Positions 40,881-49,158 of a stretch of 53,835 nt of DNA are shown here, one piece after another (position 1 is the first letter of the stretch; each line of letters starts with the position of its first letter). Source of the DNA: Desulfobacterales bacterium (GTDB taxonomy: Bacteria > Desulfobacterota > Desulfobacteria > Desulfobacterales > CAFBRK01); contig JAIPEL010000016.1 of NCBI GenBank assembly GCA_021737185.1, forward strand, positions 1 through 53,835. Direction: 5' to 3'. Under the pieces are notes generated by a model, which saw nothing but the letters and a program-made list of their open reading frames with translations, did not search any database and was not told the DNA's origin. The translations under genes were made by a program, and so were the position numbers.

Positions 40881-42492
40881 TGCCGCGGAGCGGCAAAAAA
40901 GGAATGCCGGTGACGGGCCAGCTCCCGGGGGTGAAAGATTGACCGCTCATTAATTCCCCGAGCCGGGATGGGATTTCGTCCATGACATCGGTGGCGAGGT
41001 ACCCGAAGGGGCCGATGTCGCCGGCCAGTACGTCCGCCGATCTGCCGTGCAGGAATACGCCCGTGCATGCGGCGTCTATCGGCGCTGCGCCCTGGGCGAG
41101 CAGGCCGGCAATCAGACCGGTCAGCACGTCACCCATCCCGCCTGACGCCATGCCCGGGTTTCCGGTAGGGTTGATAAAGCAGGTGCCGTCCGAAGCGGCC
41201 ACCACCGTGGCCGCCCCCTTGAGAACCAGAAAGACGCCGTGCTTCCGGGCAAATGAGCAGGCGGAGCCGACCCGGTCCGCCTGGATTTCCGCGCTCGAAA
41301 CCCCGGAGAGCCGGGACATTTCCCCCGGATGAGGGGTCAACACCACCGGCACCCGGGCTTTGGCGACCGCATCGAGTCCGCCGGCGAGGCAGTTGAGCCC
41401 GTCTGCATCGATGACCAGCGGTACCGGGCTTTCTGCGACCAACCGACGCACCAAATTAGATGTTTCTTCGGCGGTGCCGAGGCCCGGCCCCAGTGCGATG
41501 CATTTTTTGTCTGCTGCCAGGGAAAGGATTCTGTCCAGAGCCGTTTCATCCAGGGTCCCGTCCACGGTCTCCGGAAGCGGGCTCGTCATCACTTCGGTTA
41601 CCTGGGGCTCCAAAACCGGGTTCAGACTTTTAGGAACGGCCAGGGTTACCAGGCCCGCCCCGGCCCGCATCGCCGACAGGGCGGTCATGGCTGCTGCACC
41701 GGTTTTGCCCGGAGAGCCGGCCACCACCATCACGTGTCCGGTGGTTCCTTTATGGGCGGCGCGCTGTCGGCGGGGAAGCCGTCCGGCGATATCGGCCGGC
41801 GTCAGCAGACGGCAGCGCGCCCCAACGGCTTCGGCGATTTTTGGTGGCACCCCGATGTCGACGATCCGAAGACGGCCGGTATGCTCCGTCCCGGGATGCA
41901 GGAGGTGTCCGCTCTTGGCAAAGGCAAAGGTGGCCGTTGCCGAAGCATGAATGCAGGTGCCGCAGATTTGCCCGGTATCGGAGTTGATGCCCGAAGGGAT
42001 GTCCACGGAAAATACCGGCCGATTCAGTTCGTTGATCCGATCGATGGCGTGCTGGAAAAGCCCTCGGACATCGGAGTTGAGCCCGGTGCCCAACAGGGCG
42101 TCGATCCAGATATGGTGATGACCAATGGCGGCGTCCGCCGCTTGAAACGCGTTGATGTCGGTGATTTCGACCACCGGTACGGTCAGCGCATCGAGCAGAT
42201 CGAGGTTGACCCGGGCATCGCCCTTGACGCGGTTTCTTTCAGCGAGCAGGTAGACCGTAACGGAAAATCCCTGTTGGTGCAGGTAGCGGGCCATGACGAA
42301 TCCGTCGCCTCCGTTGTTTCCGCTTCCTGCGATCACGGCGACCGATTTTTTCCCCGCCTCGCCGAAGAATTCCAGAAAAAAGCGCACGGCGCCGCGACCG
42401 GCATTTTCCATCAACAACCGGCCGGGAAGGGCGAACTCTTCGATGGTACGCCGGTCCATCTCGCGCATTTCATCAGCGGTGACCAGGTACAT
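40873..42492 (-). CDS. nnr: Bifunctional NAD(P)H-hydrate epimerase / dehydratase
   Basis: A fused repair enzyme of 539 residues. The epimerase half (about 1-215) has GSGNNGGDGFVMARYL and SVDIPSGINSDTG. The ADP-dependent dehydratase half (about 225-525) has HKGTTGHVMVVAGSPGKTGA, LGPGLGT, TPHPGEMSRL and NPTGNPGMASGGMGDVLTG. Together they restore damaged hydrated NADH and NADPH. GGTAGGAGG precedes the ATG (42492). A longer in-frame extension reaches back through the PdxJ-like gene and is rejected. Confidence 0.95.
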   Translation of the reverse strand: MYLVTADEMREMDRRTIEEFALPGRLLMENAGRGAVRFFLEFFGEAGKKSVAVIAGSGNNGGDGFVMARYLHQQGFSVTVYLLAERNRVKGDARVNLDLLDALTVPVVEITDINAFQAADAAIGHHHIWIDALLGTGLNSDVRGLFQHAIDRINELNRPVFSVDIPSGINSDTGQICGTCIHASATATFAFAKSGHLLHPGTEHTGRLRIVDIGVPPKIAEAVGARCRLLTPADIAGRLPRRQRAAHKGTTGHVMVVAGSPGKTGAAAMTALSAMRAGAGLVTLAVPKSLNPVLEPQVTEVMTSPLPETVDGTLDETALDRILSLAADKKCIALGPGLGTAEETSNLVRRLVAESPVPLVIDADGLNCLAGGLDAVAKARVPVVLTPHPGEMSRLSGVSSAEIQADRVGSACSFARKHGVFLVLKGAATVVAASDGTCFINPTGNPGMASGGMGDVLTGLIAGLLAQGAAPIDAACTGVFLHGRSADVLAGDIGPFGYLATDVMDEIPSRLGELMSGQSFTPGSWPVTGIPFLPLRGSG

Positions 42493-42506
42493 GGTGTTTT
42501 TTCCTC

Positions 42507-43208
42507 CTACCGACCGTTTAGCATCGACCGCATCTCCCGGACGACCTCGGGCATTCCCTTCATCAGTGCCAGGGCGACAAGGCTGTGCCCCATCACGACG
42601 CCGTCGACTTCTTCCATTGCGCGAAGCGTTTTCATCCGGGCAGGGGTGACGTCGGTCCCCGCGATAAACGGCAGCTTGAGCTTTCGCGCCAGCTTGGCCG
42701 CATCCAGTATCCGCGACAGACCGTGCTCGGAGTGCTCCAGAAAGGCCGTTTCTACCTGGATCGCTGTCGCTTCGATGCGGTGGGCGATTCGAATCTGCTC
42801 CGGGTCTGCCTCGATGCATACACCGACTGAAATGCCGGCATCGGCCAGGATTCGAATGGCCTCGGCCGCCTGCTCCCTATGGACGATCAGGTCCAGGCTC
42901 CCTTCCGGTGACCGCACCTCCCAGTCTTCAGAGACGAGAAAAACCCGGTCCGGTTTGAGCTCGAGGGCGGCGCCGATCATTTCCGATGTGGCGCTCATCT
43001 CCAGGACCACCGGGATGTGGACGATTTCACGCATGAGGCGCAGATCGCGCTCCCGGATCTGGCTGCGGTTCTCCCGAAGGTGGGCCGAAACGGCGTCGGC
43101 TCCGCCCAGCTCCGCCAATACGGCCAGCGCAGCCGGCTCGGGAACGCCTCCTGCCCCGCTGCTGCGCACAGTCGCCACGGAATCGATGCGGGCGATCAGC
43201 TCCGTCAT
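42507..43208 (-). CDS. PdxJ-like protein with altered active site
   Basis: The 233-residue protein aligns by eye with pyridoxine 5'-phosphate synthase from end to end (ARIDSVATVRS, AHLRENRSQIRERD, VLEMSATSEM, VMGHSLVA). Several PdxJ active-site residues are changed: the NIDH histidine is Ser, the RRHI histidine is Gln, and the histidine of the usual AGHGL loop is Thr (FIAGTDV). The histidine of HLRE, the Glu of LEM and the last GH histidine remain. So the fold is clear, but vitamin B6 synthesis is doubtful. AAGGAGGAGAACC marks the ATG, which overlaps the ybeY stop by 4 bases. Confidence 0.78.
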   Translation of the reverse strand: MTELIARIDSVATVRSSGAGGVPEPAALAVLAELGGADAVSAHLRENRSQIRERDLRLMREIVHIPVVLEMSATSEMIGAALELKPDRVFLVSEDWEVRSPEGSLDLIVHREQAAEAIRILADAGISVGVCIEADPEQIRIAHRIEATAIQVETAFLEHSEHGLSRILDAAKLARKLKLPFIAGTDVTPARMKTLRAMEEVDGVVMGHSLVALALMKGMPEVVREMRSMLNGR

Positions 43209-43663
43209 GGTTCTCCTCCTTGCTCCGGGGACGCCAACAGCTCCAGCAGTTCGCGGGTCTTTTCCTCCATGGCGGCGGCGTCTGAGCCTTCCCTTTCATG
43301 GTCGTAGCCGTAGAGGTGAAGCACTCCGTGGACGAGCAGTTCGGTCAGCCGCTGTGTCACCGGGATTTGCGCCGCTTCGGCCTCCCGGAATGCCGTGTCC
43401 ACGGAAATGACCACATCGCCCAGCAGCCGGGGGGATAGATGAGAAAAATCACCTTCCTGCATGGGAAACGAAATGACATTGGTCGGTCCTTCCCGGTGCA
43501 GATAGGTCCGGTTCAGCTCCGTGATCCGATCGTCGTCTACGTATACGATGGAAAGCTCATCGTCAGGATTGCCCAAGGCGTCTAAGATGGCCTTTGCCTC
43601 GCGGCGGATCCTCTCTATCGGTATCCGATGACGGCTTTGCTGATTGTCGATGAGTACTGCCAT
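43205..43663 (-). CDS. ybeY: Endoribonuclease YbeY
   Basis: A 152-residue zinc endonuclease for 16S rRNA 3'-end maturation and ribosome quality control. The metal motif is HGVLHLYGYDHE, complete with three histidines. NRTYLHREGPTNVISFPM is the conserved N-terminal strand region. AAGGGGAAAA precedes the ATG. Its first 100 bases overlap the end of the 7TM-HD gene in another frame, and its stop overlaps the next gene. The order phoH, 7TM-HD, ybeY is a common bacterial cluster. Confidence 0.93.
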   Translation of the reverse strand: MAVLIDNQQSRHRIPIERIRREAKAILDALGNPDDELSIVYVDDDRITELNRTYLHREGPTNVISFPMQEGDFSHLSPRLLGDVVISVDTAFREAEAAQIPVTQRLTELLVHGVLHLYGYDHEREGSDAAAMEEKTRELLELLASPEQGGEP

Positions 43664-46019
43664 TTTTCCCCTTGCCGTCGATCCGGGTGACGGTTTCGCT
43701 GTATTCGATGCGATGGTGGTGGATGCCGTTGAGAATTTTATTGAACGTTTTGGCTATGGAGTTCAGGTCCTTGAGGGTCAACTCGCAGTTGTCGAGCTGA
43801 TTGTCGGAAAAGATCTTGTTGATCAGGTTTCCGACCAGCCCCTGCAGCCGTGAAGGGGTTGGGTTGTAAAGGGTGCGGGAGGCCGCTTCGACCACATCGG
43901 CCAACATGACCAGGCCGGCCTCCTTGGTCTGGGGCCGGGGGCCAGGATAGCGAAAATCGTCGATATTGACGGCATCTTCTCCCCGCTGCTGCTTTGCTTT
44001 TTCGTAAAAGTAGCTGATCAGGCTTGTTCCGTGGTGCTGCCGGATCGCATCGACGATCGCCTGGCCGAGCTTGTGCTCCTTTGCGATTTCCACCCCGTCC
44101 CGGACATGGGCAATGAGAATGAGGCTCGACATGGAGGGCGCCAGCTTGTCGTGGCGGTTTTTCCCGTCCATTTGATTTTCGATGAAGTAAAGCGGCTTTT
44201 TGATTTTTCCGATATCGTGGTAGTAGCCGCATACCTTGGCCAGGAGTGGATTGGCGCCGATTTCCGAAGCGGCCGCCTCCACCATGGACCCGACGATGAC
44301 CGAATGATGATACGTGCCCGGCGCTTCGATCATGAGACGGCGCAAAATGGGCCGGTCCAGATTGGCCAACTCCAAGAGCGTGATCTCCGTGGTGTAGCCA
44401 AAAGCCAGTTCGACCGCCGGGGCCAGGCCGAGGGTGATGATCGATGCCCCGACTCCGCCCAGAAAGGCAAACGCCCAATCCCACAGGAGGGTGAACCCGA
44501 GATAGTTGCCGGTGTAAATGTCGACCGCTGTCGCCAGCAGGACGTTGAGAAGGCCGGTTTTTGCCCCTGCGGCGATAAACGCCTTGCGCTCCCGGCAGTT
44601 CTGGATCCAGTATGCCGCCATGGCGCTGCTGACGAAAAAATAAAAAAAGAGCTCGAAGCGGTTTTCAAGGGCAATGCTCGTGGCCGCCGCCACGAGCAGC
44701 GACAAGGCGATGGCCGTTTGAAGACCGAGAAACAGGCAAAAAAGCATGCCTGCCGCGGCCAGGGGGATACCGAAGGTAAGGGCCGATTCGGATATGGCGT
44801 ATGGATGGTCGTGGCTTAACTGGTCGCCGACGGCCGAAGAAATCTGAACGAAGAGAAAGAAAAAAAGCAGGGTGCAGGCGATGAACACCAGGTTTTTATC
44901 CGTATCGCGAAGCTGCCGTCGATCCTCCCGGATATACAGCAGATAGGCGACGACCAGAAAGATGGCCAGAATCATCGCCGCTCCGAGGGCCGTTGAGAGA
45001 ATCTGCTCGTTTTCCTTGCGTTTATTCAGGGCCTTGAGCTTCAGCAGTTGCCCCTGCGTCACTATCTCGCCTTCGCGAAGCAGCATTTCGCCGGCCTTGA
45101 TCTGGTGAAGCACCGGTTTGACTTCTTCGGCGGCGGTTTGCTTTCGGTTTTCGGTTTCGCTTCGGTTCAAGGTGATGTTGGGTTGAACGAGCCGCTGGCA
45201 AAAATCGACGATCAGGTTGATCTGGTTATAATTGAGACCTTCCACAAGGGGCTGGCCGATGACCCGTACCATGGTCTTTGCCTGGTCCAGACCGTAAAAG
45301 GGGCGAAGGCTTTTGACCACCTCCTCGTTTCCGGAGCCGATGTTCCGCAGTGTGATGCCGGTTTCGGATTGCCTCAGCAGCCCCTCTTTGTCTGCGACAA
45401 CGCCGTTTTCAAAGATGGCGGACAGGATCTCGACGATGCGCGCCGAAATCTGCTTCGAAAACGCCTCTTTTTCAAGGACTCGATAGGCGCCTTCGTTCAC
45501 CTCGATGCCAAGAAGCGCCTCAAACTCGCCCTTCATTTGCCAGACCCGTTCATGCACCGAGCCCGGCTCCATTGATCCGGATTCTGCCGGGACGGCTTGC
45601 TTCGGATCTTCCGCCCCTGCGGCAGCATTGCCGATGGCTTCGCGGACGGCGGAAAAAGCGCGCTCGACCCGGCCGGCGATTTCACCGCGCAGGCCGGGGT
45701 TGTAGTCGTAGACCGTGAGGACCTGATTGGCGGCGTTTTGTCGGTTTTTCTCCGTCGCCGCCTGGTCCTCGATAAAAAAGTCCTGGGGCGCCTTGATGTC
45801 GCGGTCGACCACATCGCCCAGGGAATAAGAGGGCATTGTCGACGAGAGGCTTGGATACAGAGAAAGGGTGAACACAAAAACGATGCCCACCAGGAGCAAA
45901 AGTCGCAGCAGGAGGCGGGGCAGGGGGTTGACCGCTTCGGATTCTTTGCTTTTCTCAGCCATTGTCTTCGACCCGGACCGAGCCTTCGCCGATGTTGATG
46001 CACCCCGGCGTTCAGGCAT
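43563..46019 (-). CDS. pgpH: 7TM-HD protein, PgpH-type cyclic di-AMP phosphodiesterase
   Basis: A large membrane enzyme of 818 residues. One helix (about 33-55) is followed by an extracytoplasmic 7TMR-HDED domain (about 60-330), seven helices (about 350-560) and a cytoplasmic HD domain (about 575-740). The HD motif shows as TYHHSVIVGSM and CGYYHDIGKIKKPLYF, and a later metal ligand as AIRQHHGTSL. The best-studied relative degrades cyclic di-AMP; that activity is inferred here. The start at 46019 overlaps the phoH stop by 8 bases and has GGCGGGAACCG before it. The last 45 residues are a Lys/Arg-rich extension that runs 100 bases into ybeY. Confidence 0.9.
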   Translation of the reverse strand: MPERRGASTSAKARSGSKTMAEKSKESEAVNPLPRLLLRLLLLVGIVFVFTLSLYPSLSSTMPSYSLGDVVDRDIKAPQDFFIEDQAATEKNRQNAANQVLTVYDYNPGLRGEIAGRVERAFSAVREAIGNAAAGAEDPKQAVPAESGSMEPGSVHERVWQMKGEFEALLGIEVNEGAYRVLEKEAFSKQISARIVEILSAIFENGVVADKEGLLRQSETGITLRNIGSGNEEVVKSLRPFYGLDQAKTMVRVIGQPLVEGLNYNQINLIVDFCQRLVQPNITLNRSETENRKQTAAEEVKPVLHQIKAGEMLLREGEIVTQGQLLKLKALNKRKENEQILSTALGAAMILAIFLVVAYLLYIREDRRQLRDTDKNLVFIACTLLFFFLFVQISSAVGDQLSHDHPYAISESALTFGIPLAAAGMLFCLFLGLQTAIALSLLVAAATSIALENRFELFFYFFVSSAMAAYWIQNCRERKAFIAAGAKTGLLNVLLATAVDIYTGNYLGFTLLWDWAFAFLGGVGASIITLGLAPAVELAFGYTTEITLLELANLDRPILRRLMIEAPGTYHHSVIVGSMVEAAASEIGANPLLAKVCGYYHDIGKIKKPLYFIENQMDGKNRHDKLAPSMSSLILIAHVRDGVEIAKEHKLGQAIVDAIRQHHGTSLISYFYEKAKQQRGEDAVNIDDFRYPGPRPQTKEAGLVMLADVVEAASRTLYNPTPSRLQGLVGNLINKIFSDNQLDNCELTLKDLNSIAKTFNKILNGIHHHRIEYSETVTRIDGKGKNGSTHRQSAKPSSDTDREDPPRGKGHLRRLGQS

Positions 46020-47040
46020 CGGTTCCCGCCTTTGTTCGGGCTTCCAGCTCTTCGTAGGCCCGGATGATCTCTTGAACGAGCGGATGCCGGACCACGTCTT
46101 TCTTGGAAAAATAGACGAAACGGATCCCCTCGATGTCCTGTAGAATGTTTTTGGTCTGTATGAGGCCGGATGTCCGGCCGGCCGGCAGATCGACCTGGGT
46201 AATGTCGCCGGTAATGACCGCCTTGGAATTGTAGCCGATTCGGGTCAGAAACATTTTCATCTGTTCCGCGGTCGTGTTTTGGGCTTCGTCGAGGATGATG
46301 AACGAATCGTTGAGGGTTCGCCCCCTCATGAAGGCCAGCGGGGCCACTTCGATCACCCCCTGCTGAACGAGGCCCGCTGCCTTTTCCAGCCGCATCATGT
46401 CATGCAGGGCGTCATAAAGGGGCCGGAGATAGGGGTCGACCTTTTCCGCAAGGTCACCGGGCAAAAATCCGAGCTCTTCTCCTGCCTCCACCGCCGGCCG
46501 GGTCAGGATGATCCGGTTGATCTGCTTTTTGGTGAGGGCCGATACGGCCATGGCCATGGCCAGGTAGGTCTTTCCAGTTCCGGCCGGTCCGATGCCGAAA
46601 ACGATGTCGTATTGGCGCATCGCATCGATGTATGTTTTCTGATTCGGGCTTTTGGGCGTGATCGGGTGTTTTTTGGCGGTGATGTAGACGGTATCCAGAA
46701 AAATGTCTTTCAATCGGACCCGGTCATCTTCGCTGAGCACCCGGACGGCGTAGTCCACATCCTGCGGATACACCGGATATCCGCTCTCCAGCAGGCCGTA
46801 GAGCTGGCTCAGGATGTTGTCGGCGAGCTGCGCGATGATCGGATCCCCCTGGATGGTCAGCTCTCCGCCCCTTGCATGGATGCTGACTTCCAAGGCGGTG
46901 GCGATTCGCTGCAAGTTGCTGTTGTGTTCCCCGAAGAGCTGTCTCGCCAGGTCGTTGTCCGGAAAAGAGCAGCGGCGTTTTTCTTCCCGCGACCCGGCGC
47001 CGGGAGGACTGTTTCGAATAGAATCCATAACCGTCTTCAT
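46012..47040 (-). CDS. phoH: PhoH family ATPase (PhoH-like / YbeZ)
   Basis: This 342-residue cytoplasmic ATPase has an N-terminal KH-like RNA-binding region (about 40-110) followed by the PhoH domain. Walker A is FGIGPAGTGKTYLAMAMAV and Walker B is SFIILDEAQNTTAEQM. TGDITQVDLP and the C-terminal FSKKDVVRHPLVQ complete it. Family members work with YbeY in RNA handling, which fits the gene order here. I start at the ATG at 47040; the ATG at 47028 is also possible. It diverges from cvpA. Confidence 0.92.
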   Translation of the reverse strand: MKTVMDSIRNSPPGAGSREEKRRCSFPDNDLARQLFGEHNSNLQRIATALEVSIHARGGELTIQGDPIIAQLADNILSQLYGLLESGYPVYPQDVDYAVRVLSEDDRVRLKDIFLDTVYITAKKHPITPKSPNQKTYIDAMRQYDIVFGIGPAGTGKTYLAMAMAVSALTKKQINRIILTRPAVEAGEELGFLPGDLAEKVDPYLRPLYDALHDMMRLEKAAGLVQQGVIEVAPLAFMRGRTLNDSFIILDEAQNTTAEQMKMFLTRIGYNSKAVITGDITQVDLPAGRTSGLIQTKNILQDIEGIRFVYFSKKDVVRHPLVQEIIRAYEELEARTKAGTDA

Positions 47041-47340
47041 TATCACACCGAATCCGGACAATGCAATCCGGGAGATGGGAGCTGCGCGCTGCGGTTGAGC
47101 GGCGCATGAATCTTCACCGCATTTACGGTTGCCGGACCGCCGCCAGACGGCTGGTTTGATTTCGGCGCTGTCGGGGGACCCAAAAACCCCTTGACTCGGT
47201 TGAAGGGTCTTTGATACTTTAACTTACTGATACGTTTTAAAAAATTTTTATTCCACGTTCCCAAGGCAACGTTGAAAATGCGCATGAAACGCCGCCTGCC
47301 GGTTCAAGCGGCCGATGCGCTTTTTTGTGTTGGAGACCCG
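47041..47340. promoter_or_regulatory. Divergent phoH-cvpA spacer with candidate promoter
   Basis: TTGACT (47191-47196) and GATACT (47213-47218), 16 bases apart, form a reasonable sigma-70-type promoter pointing toward cvpA. No repeat family is recognised in this spacer, unlike most others. The phoH-side promoter is not evident. Confidence 0.45.
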
Positions 47341-47859
47341 ATGAATCTGCTGGACGTCTTCATTGTCGGCATCCTGGCCTACTGTCTGATACGCGGTATT
47401 TTCCGAGGGTTGATCAAGGAGCTGGCTGCCATTGTCGGTGTGCTTGCCGCATTTTATGCGGCATATACCTATTATCCCCTGATCTCCGGGCTGCTGGACC
47501 GTTGGATCGCCGATGACGGATATCGCAATATATCGAGTTTTTTCATTTTGTTCTGCGCGGTCTTCATATCGGTCAGCGTGATGGGGATGGTCATCAAGTA
47601 CGTGCTCAACATCGTCTTTTTGGGCTGGGTCGACCGGATCTGTGGGGCGGCATTCGGCGTATTGAAGGGGGGGTTGATCGTATCGGTGGTTTTGGTAACG
47701 CTGACGGCCTTTTTGCAGAAAGGAACCCCGCTGGTCAGGGATTCGATTCTGGCGCCTCATGTCCTGGTCGTTTCCGAAAAGATGGCCAAGGTCGTTCCGA
47801 CGGAGATGAAAAGGCAGTTTTTCGAAGGGATCCAAGCCCTGAAAAAAGAATGGAGATAA
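47341..47859 (+). CDS. cvpA: CvpA family membrane protein
   Basis: An inner-membrane protein of 172 residues with four hydrophobic helices. The start LLDVFIVGILAYCLIRGIFRG is the family signature, with Gly and Arg pairs in the loops. CvpA is linked to colicin V production and to envelope stress, but its molecular role is not firmly known. The ATG at 47341 follows TTGGAGAC; a longer upstream frame from 47272 is less likely. The stop lies in a twin hairpin (47856-47898). Confidence 0.85.
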   Translation: MNLLDVFIVGILAYCLIRGIFRGLIKELAAIVGVLAAFYAAYTYYPLISGLLDRWIADDGYRNISSFFILFCAVFISVSVMGMVIKYVLNIVFLGWVDRICGAAFGVLKGGLIVSVVLVTLTAFLQKGTPLVRDSILAPHVLVVSEKMAKVVPTEMKRQFFEGIQALKKEWR

Positions 47860-47898
47860 AACGGCTGCGCCGTTTTATTAGGGCGGCTGCGCCGCCAA
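47856..47898. repeat. Twin hairpin at the cvpA stop
   Basis: ATAAAACGGC-TGC-GCCGTTTTAT (47856-47878) is a perfect 10-bp stem containing the stop TAA at 47857-47859. GGCGGC-TGC-GCCGCC follows. The A-run and T-run around the first stem would also let it work as a bidirectional terminator. Confidence 0.75.
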
Positions 47899-47959
47899 AA
47901 AAATAGTTCCGTGGGAGGCCGGAGGCTCAAGCGGCTTTCCGCGGGTTTGGGAGAACGCG

Positions 47960-48784
47960 GTGCCGAAAGATCCATGCAAGACAATCGAGGCGGACAAAGG
48001 GGACCTGGAAAGCCTGGTTCGTCTGGTGGCGCGCCTGCGAAGCGAAAACGGCTGCCCCTGGGACCGGAAACAGACCCCCCGCAGTCTGACCGTTTATCTG
48101 ATCGAAGAGATGTACGAACTGGTGGACGCCATTGAAACCGGTGATGCAGAGGCGGTTTGCGAAGAGCTTGGCGATGTCCTGTTTCAGCTAGTGTTCGTAG
48201 CCCGGCTGTATGAGGAGTCCGGGCATTTTCGGATGACCGACGCCATCGGAAAAATTGCAGACAAGATGATCCGCCGTCATCCGCATGTCTTCGGCGACAG
48301 CAGCGTGAGCGGCGTCGAGGAGGTTCGACGGCGGTGGGGAGAGATCAAAAAAGCGGAAAAGGCGGATTCCGCCTCTCCTTCCATGATCGACTCGGTGCCG
48401 GCGGGGCTGCCGGCGCTGATGCGTGCCTACCGGGTGTCGGAGCGGGCAGCCGGGGCCGGATTCGACTGGGACGATACGGCGGGGGTGTCCGATAAGGTCG
48501 AAGAAGAGTGGGAAGAATTCAAAGCGGCTGTGGGGGCGGATTCGAAAGACGCGGAAGCCGTGGAGATGGAAATGGGCGACCTGCTCTTTACCCTGGTCAA
48601 CGTTGCCCGGTTTGCACGGATCCATCCGGAAAGGGCGCTGGCAAAGGCCACCCGGAAGTTCGAAAGCCGCTTTCGAGACATGGAGGCACAGGCCGAAAAG
48701 ACCGGCCGAACCCTCGATCAGGTGCCGCGGCCGGAAAAGGAAGCGCTCTGGGAAAAAGCCAAAAACCGGACACCTAGTTCCTGA
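47960..48784 (+). CDS. mazG: Nucleoside triphosphate pyrophosphohydrolase MazG
   Basis: The protein has 274 residues and two MazG domains, as in Escherichia coli MazG. The first has LRSENGCPWDRKQTPRSL, then IEEMYELVDAI and EELGDVLFQLVFVA. The second has VEEEWEEFKAA and EMEMGDLLFTLVNVAR. It hydrolyses (d)NTPs to monophosphates and pyrophosphate, cleaning the nucleotide pool. The GTG start follows TTGGGAGAACGC. It lies 100 bases behind cvpA. Confidence 0.93.
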   Translation: MPKDPCKTIEADKGDLESLVRLVARLRSENGCPWDRKQTPRSLTVYLIEEMYELVDAIETGDAEAVCEELGDVLFQLVFVARLYEESGHFRMTDAIGKIADKMIRRHPHVFGDSSVSGVEEVRRRWGEIKKAEKADSASPSMIDSVPAGLPALMRAYRVSERAAGAGFDWDDTAGVSDKVEEEWEEFKAAVGADSKDAEAVEMEMGDLLFTLVNVARFARIHPERALAKATRKFESRFRDMEAQAEKTGRTLDQVPRPEKEALWEKAKNRTPSS

Positions 48785-49158
48785 AAGGTGTAAACGGTTT
48801 TCCCGAAGAAAGAACCGACGGATGGGGGAACGGGACCGAGTAGAAAGAGACCGATCCACTCAACTTTCGGGATCCACGAAACGCGAAATGGATAATTTGA
48901 TGCCCGCATACGAACTCGCCCCCAAGGATACCTAACATCAGCGCTATTCTAAATGTCAGAAAGCTCAATGCAAAATTTGAACTGCAGCAGCCAGTGAAGA
49001 CAGCCGAACCAAGCGCTGATGCAATGTATCCTAAGGGGCTCAGACAGCGTATACCGCCACCAAATCACCCATTTCGCTCCCCTGAAACCTGACTTGCATG
49101 GAAGCCCCACTTTGATCTACCTGAATTTTAACCAGGGATTCCGGCGAAGCCGGAATCC
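48785..49158. repeat. Spacer with family D element between mazG and the aldolase
   Basis: The convergent spacer is mostly filled by the family D element (48859-49090). At the right, AGGGATTCCGGC-GAA-GCCGGAATCCCT (49134-49160) is a perfect 12-bp hairpin that reaches into the aldolase stop codon. Confidence 0.75.
48859..49090. mobile_element. Family D inverted-repeat element, 48.9 kb copy
   Basis: About 232 bases with long imperfect inverted ends. The left includes GCGAAATGGATAATTTGATG and AAGGATACCTAACATCAGCGC. The right includes AAGCGCTGATG, TATCCTAAGGGGCTCAGACA and CACCCATTTCGCTCC. A full copy with a different centre lies at 52930-53190 and a half copy at 1172-1310. It has no coding capacity. 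Confidence 0.72.

Noticed and set aside
41329-43410. 693-residue plus-strand frame opposite nnr and the PdxJ-like gene
   Set aside because: It spans two unrelated real genes on the minus strand and shows no domain.
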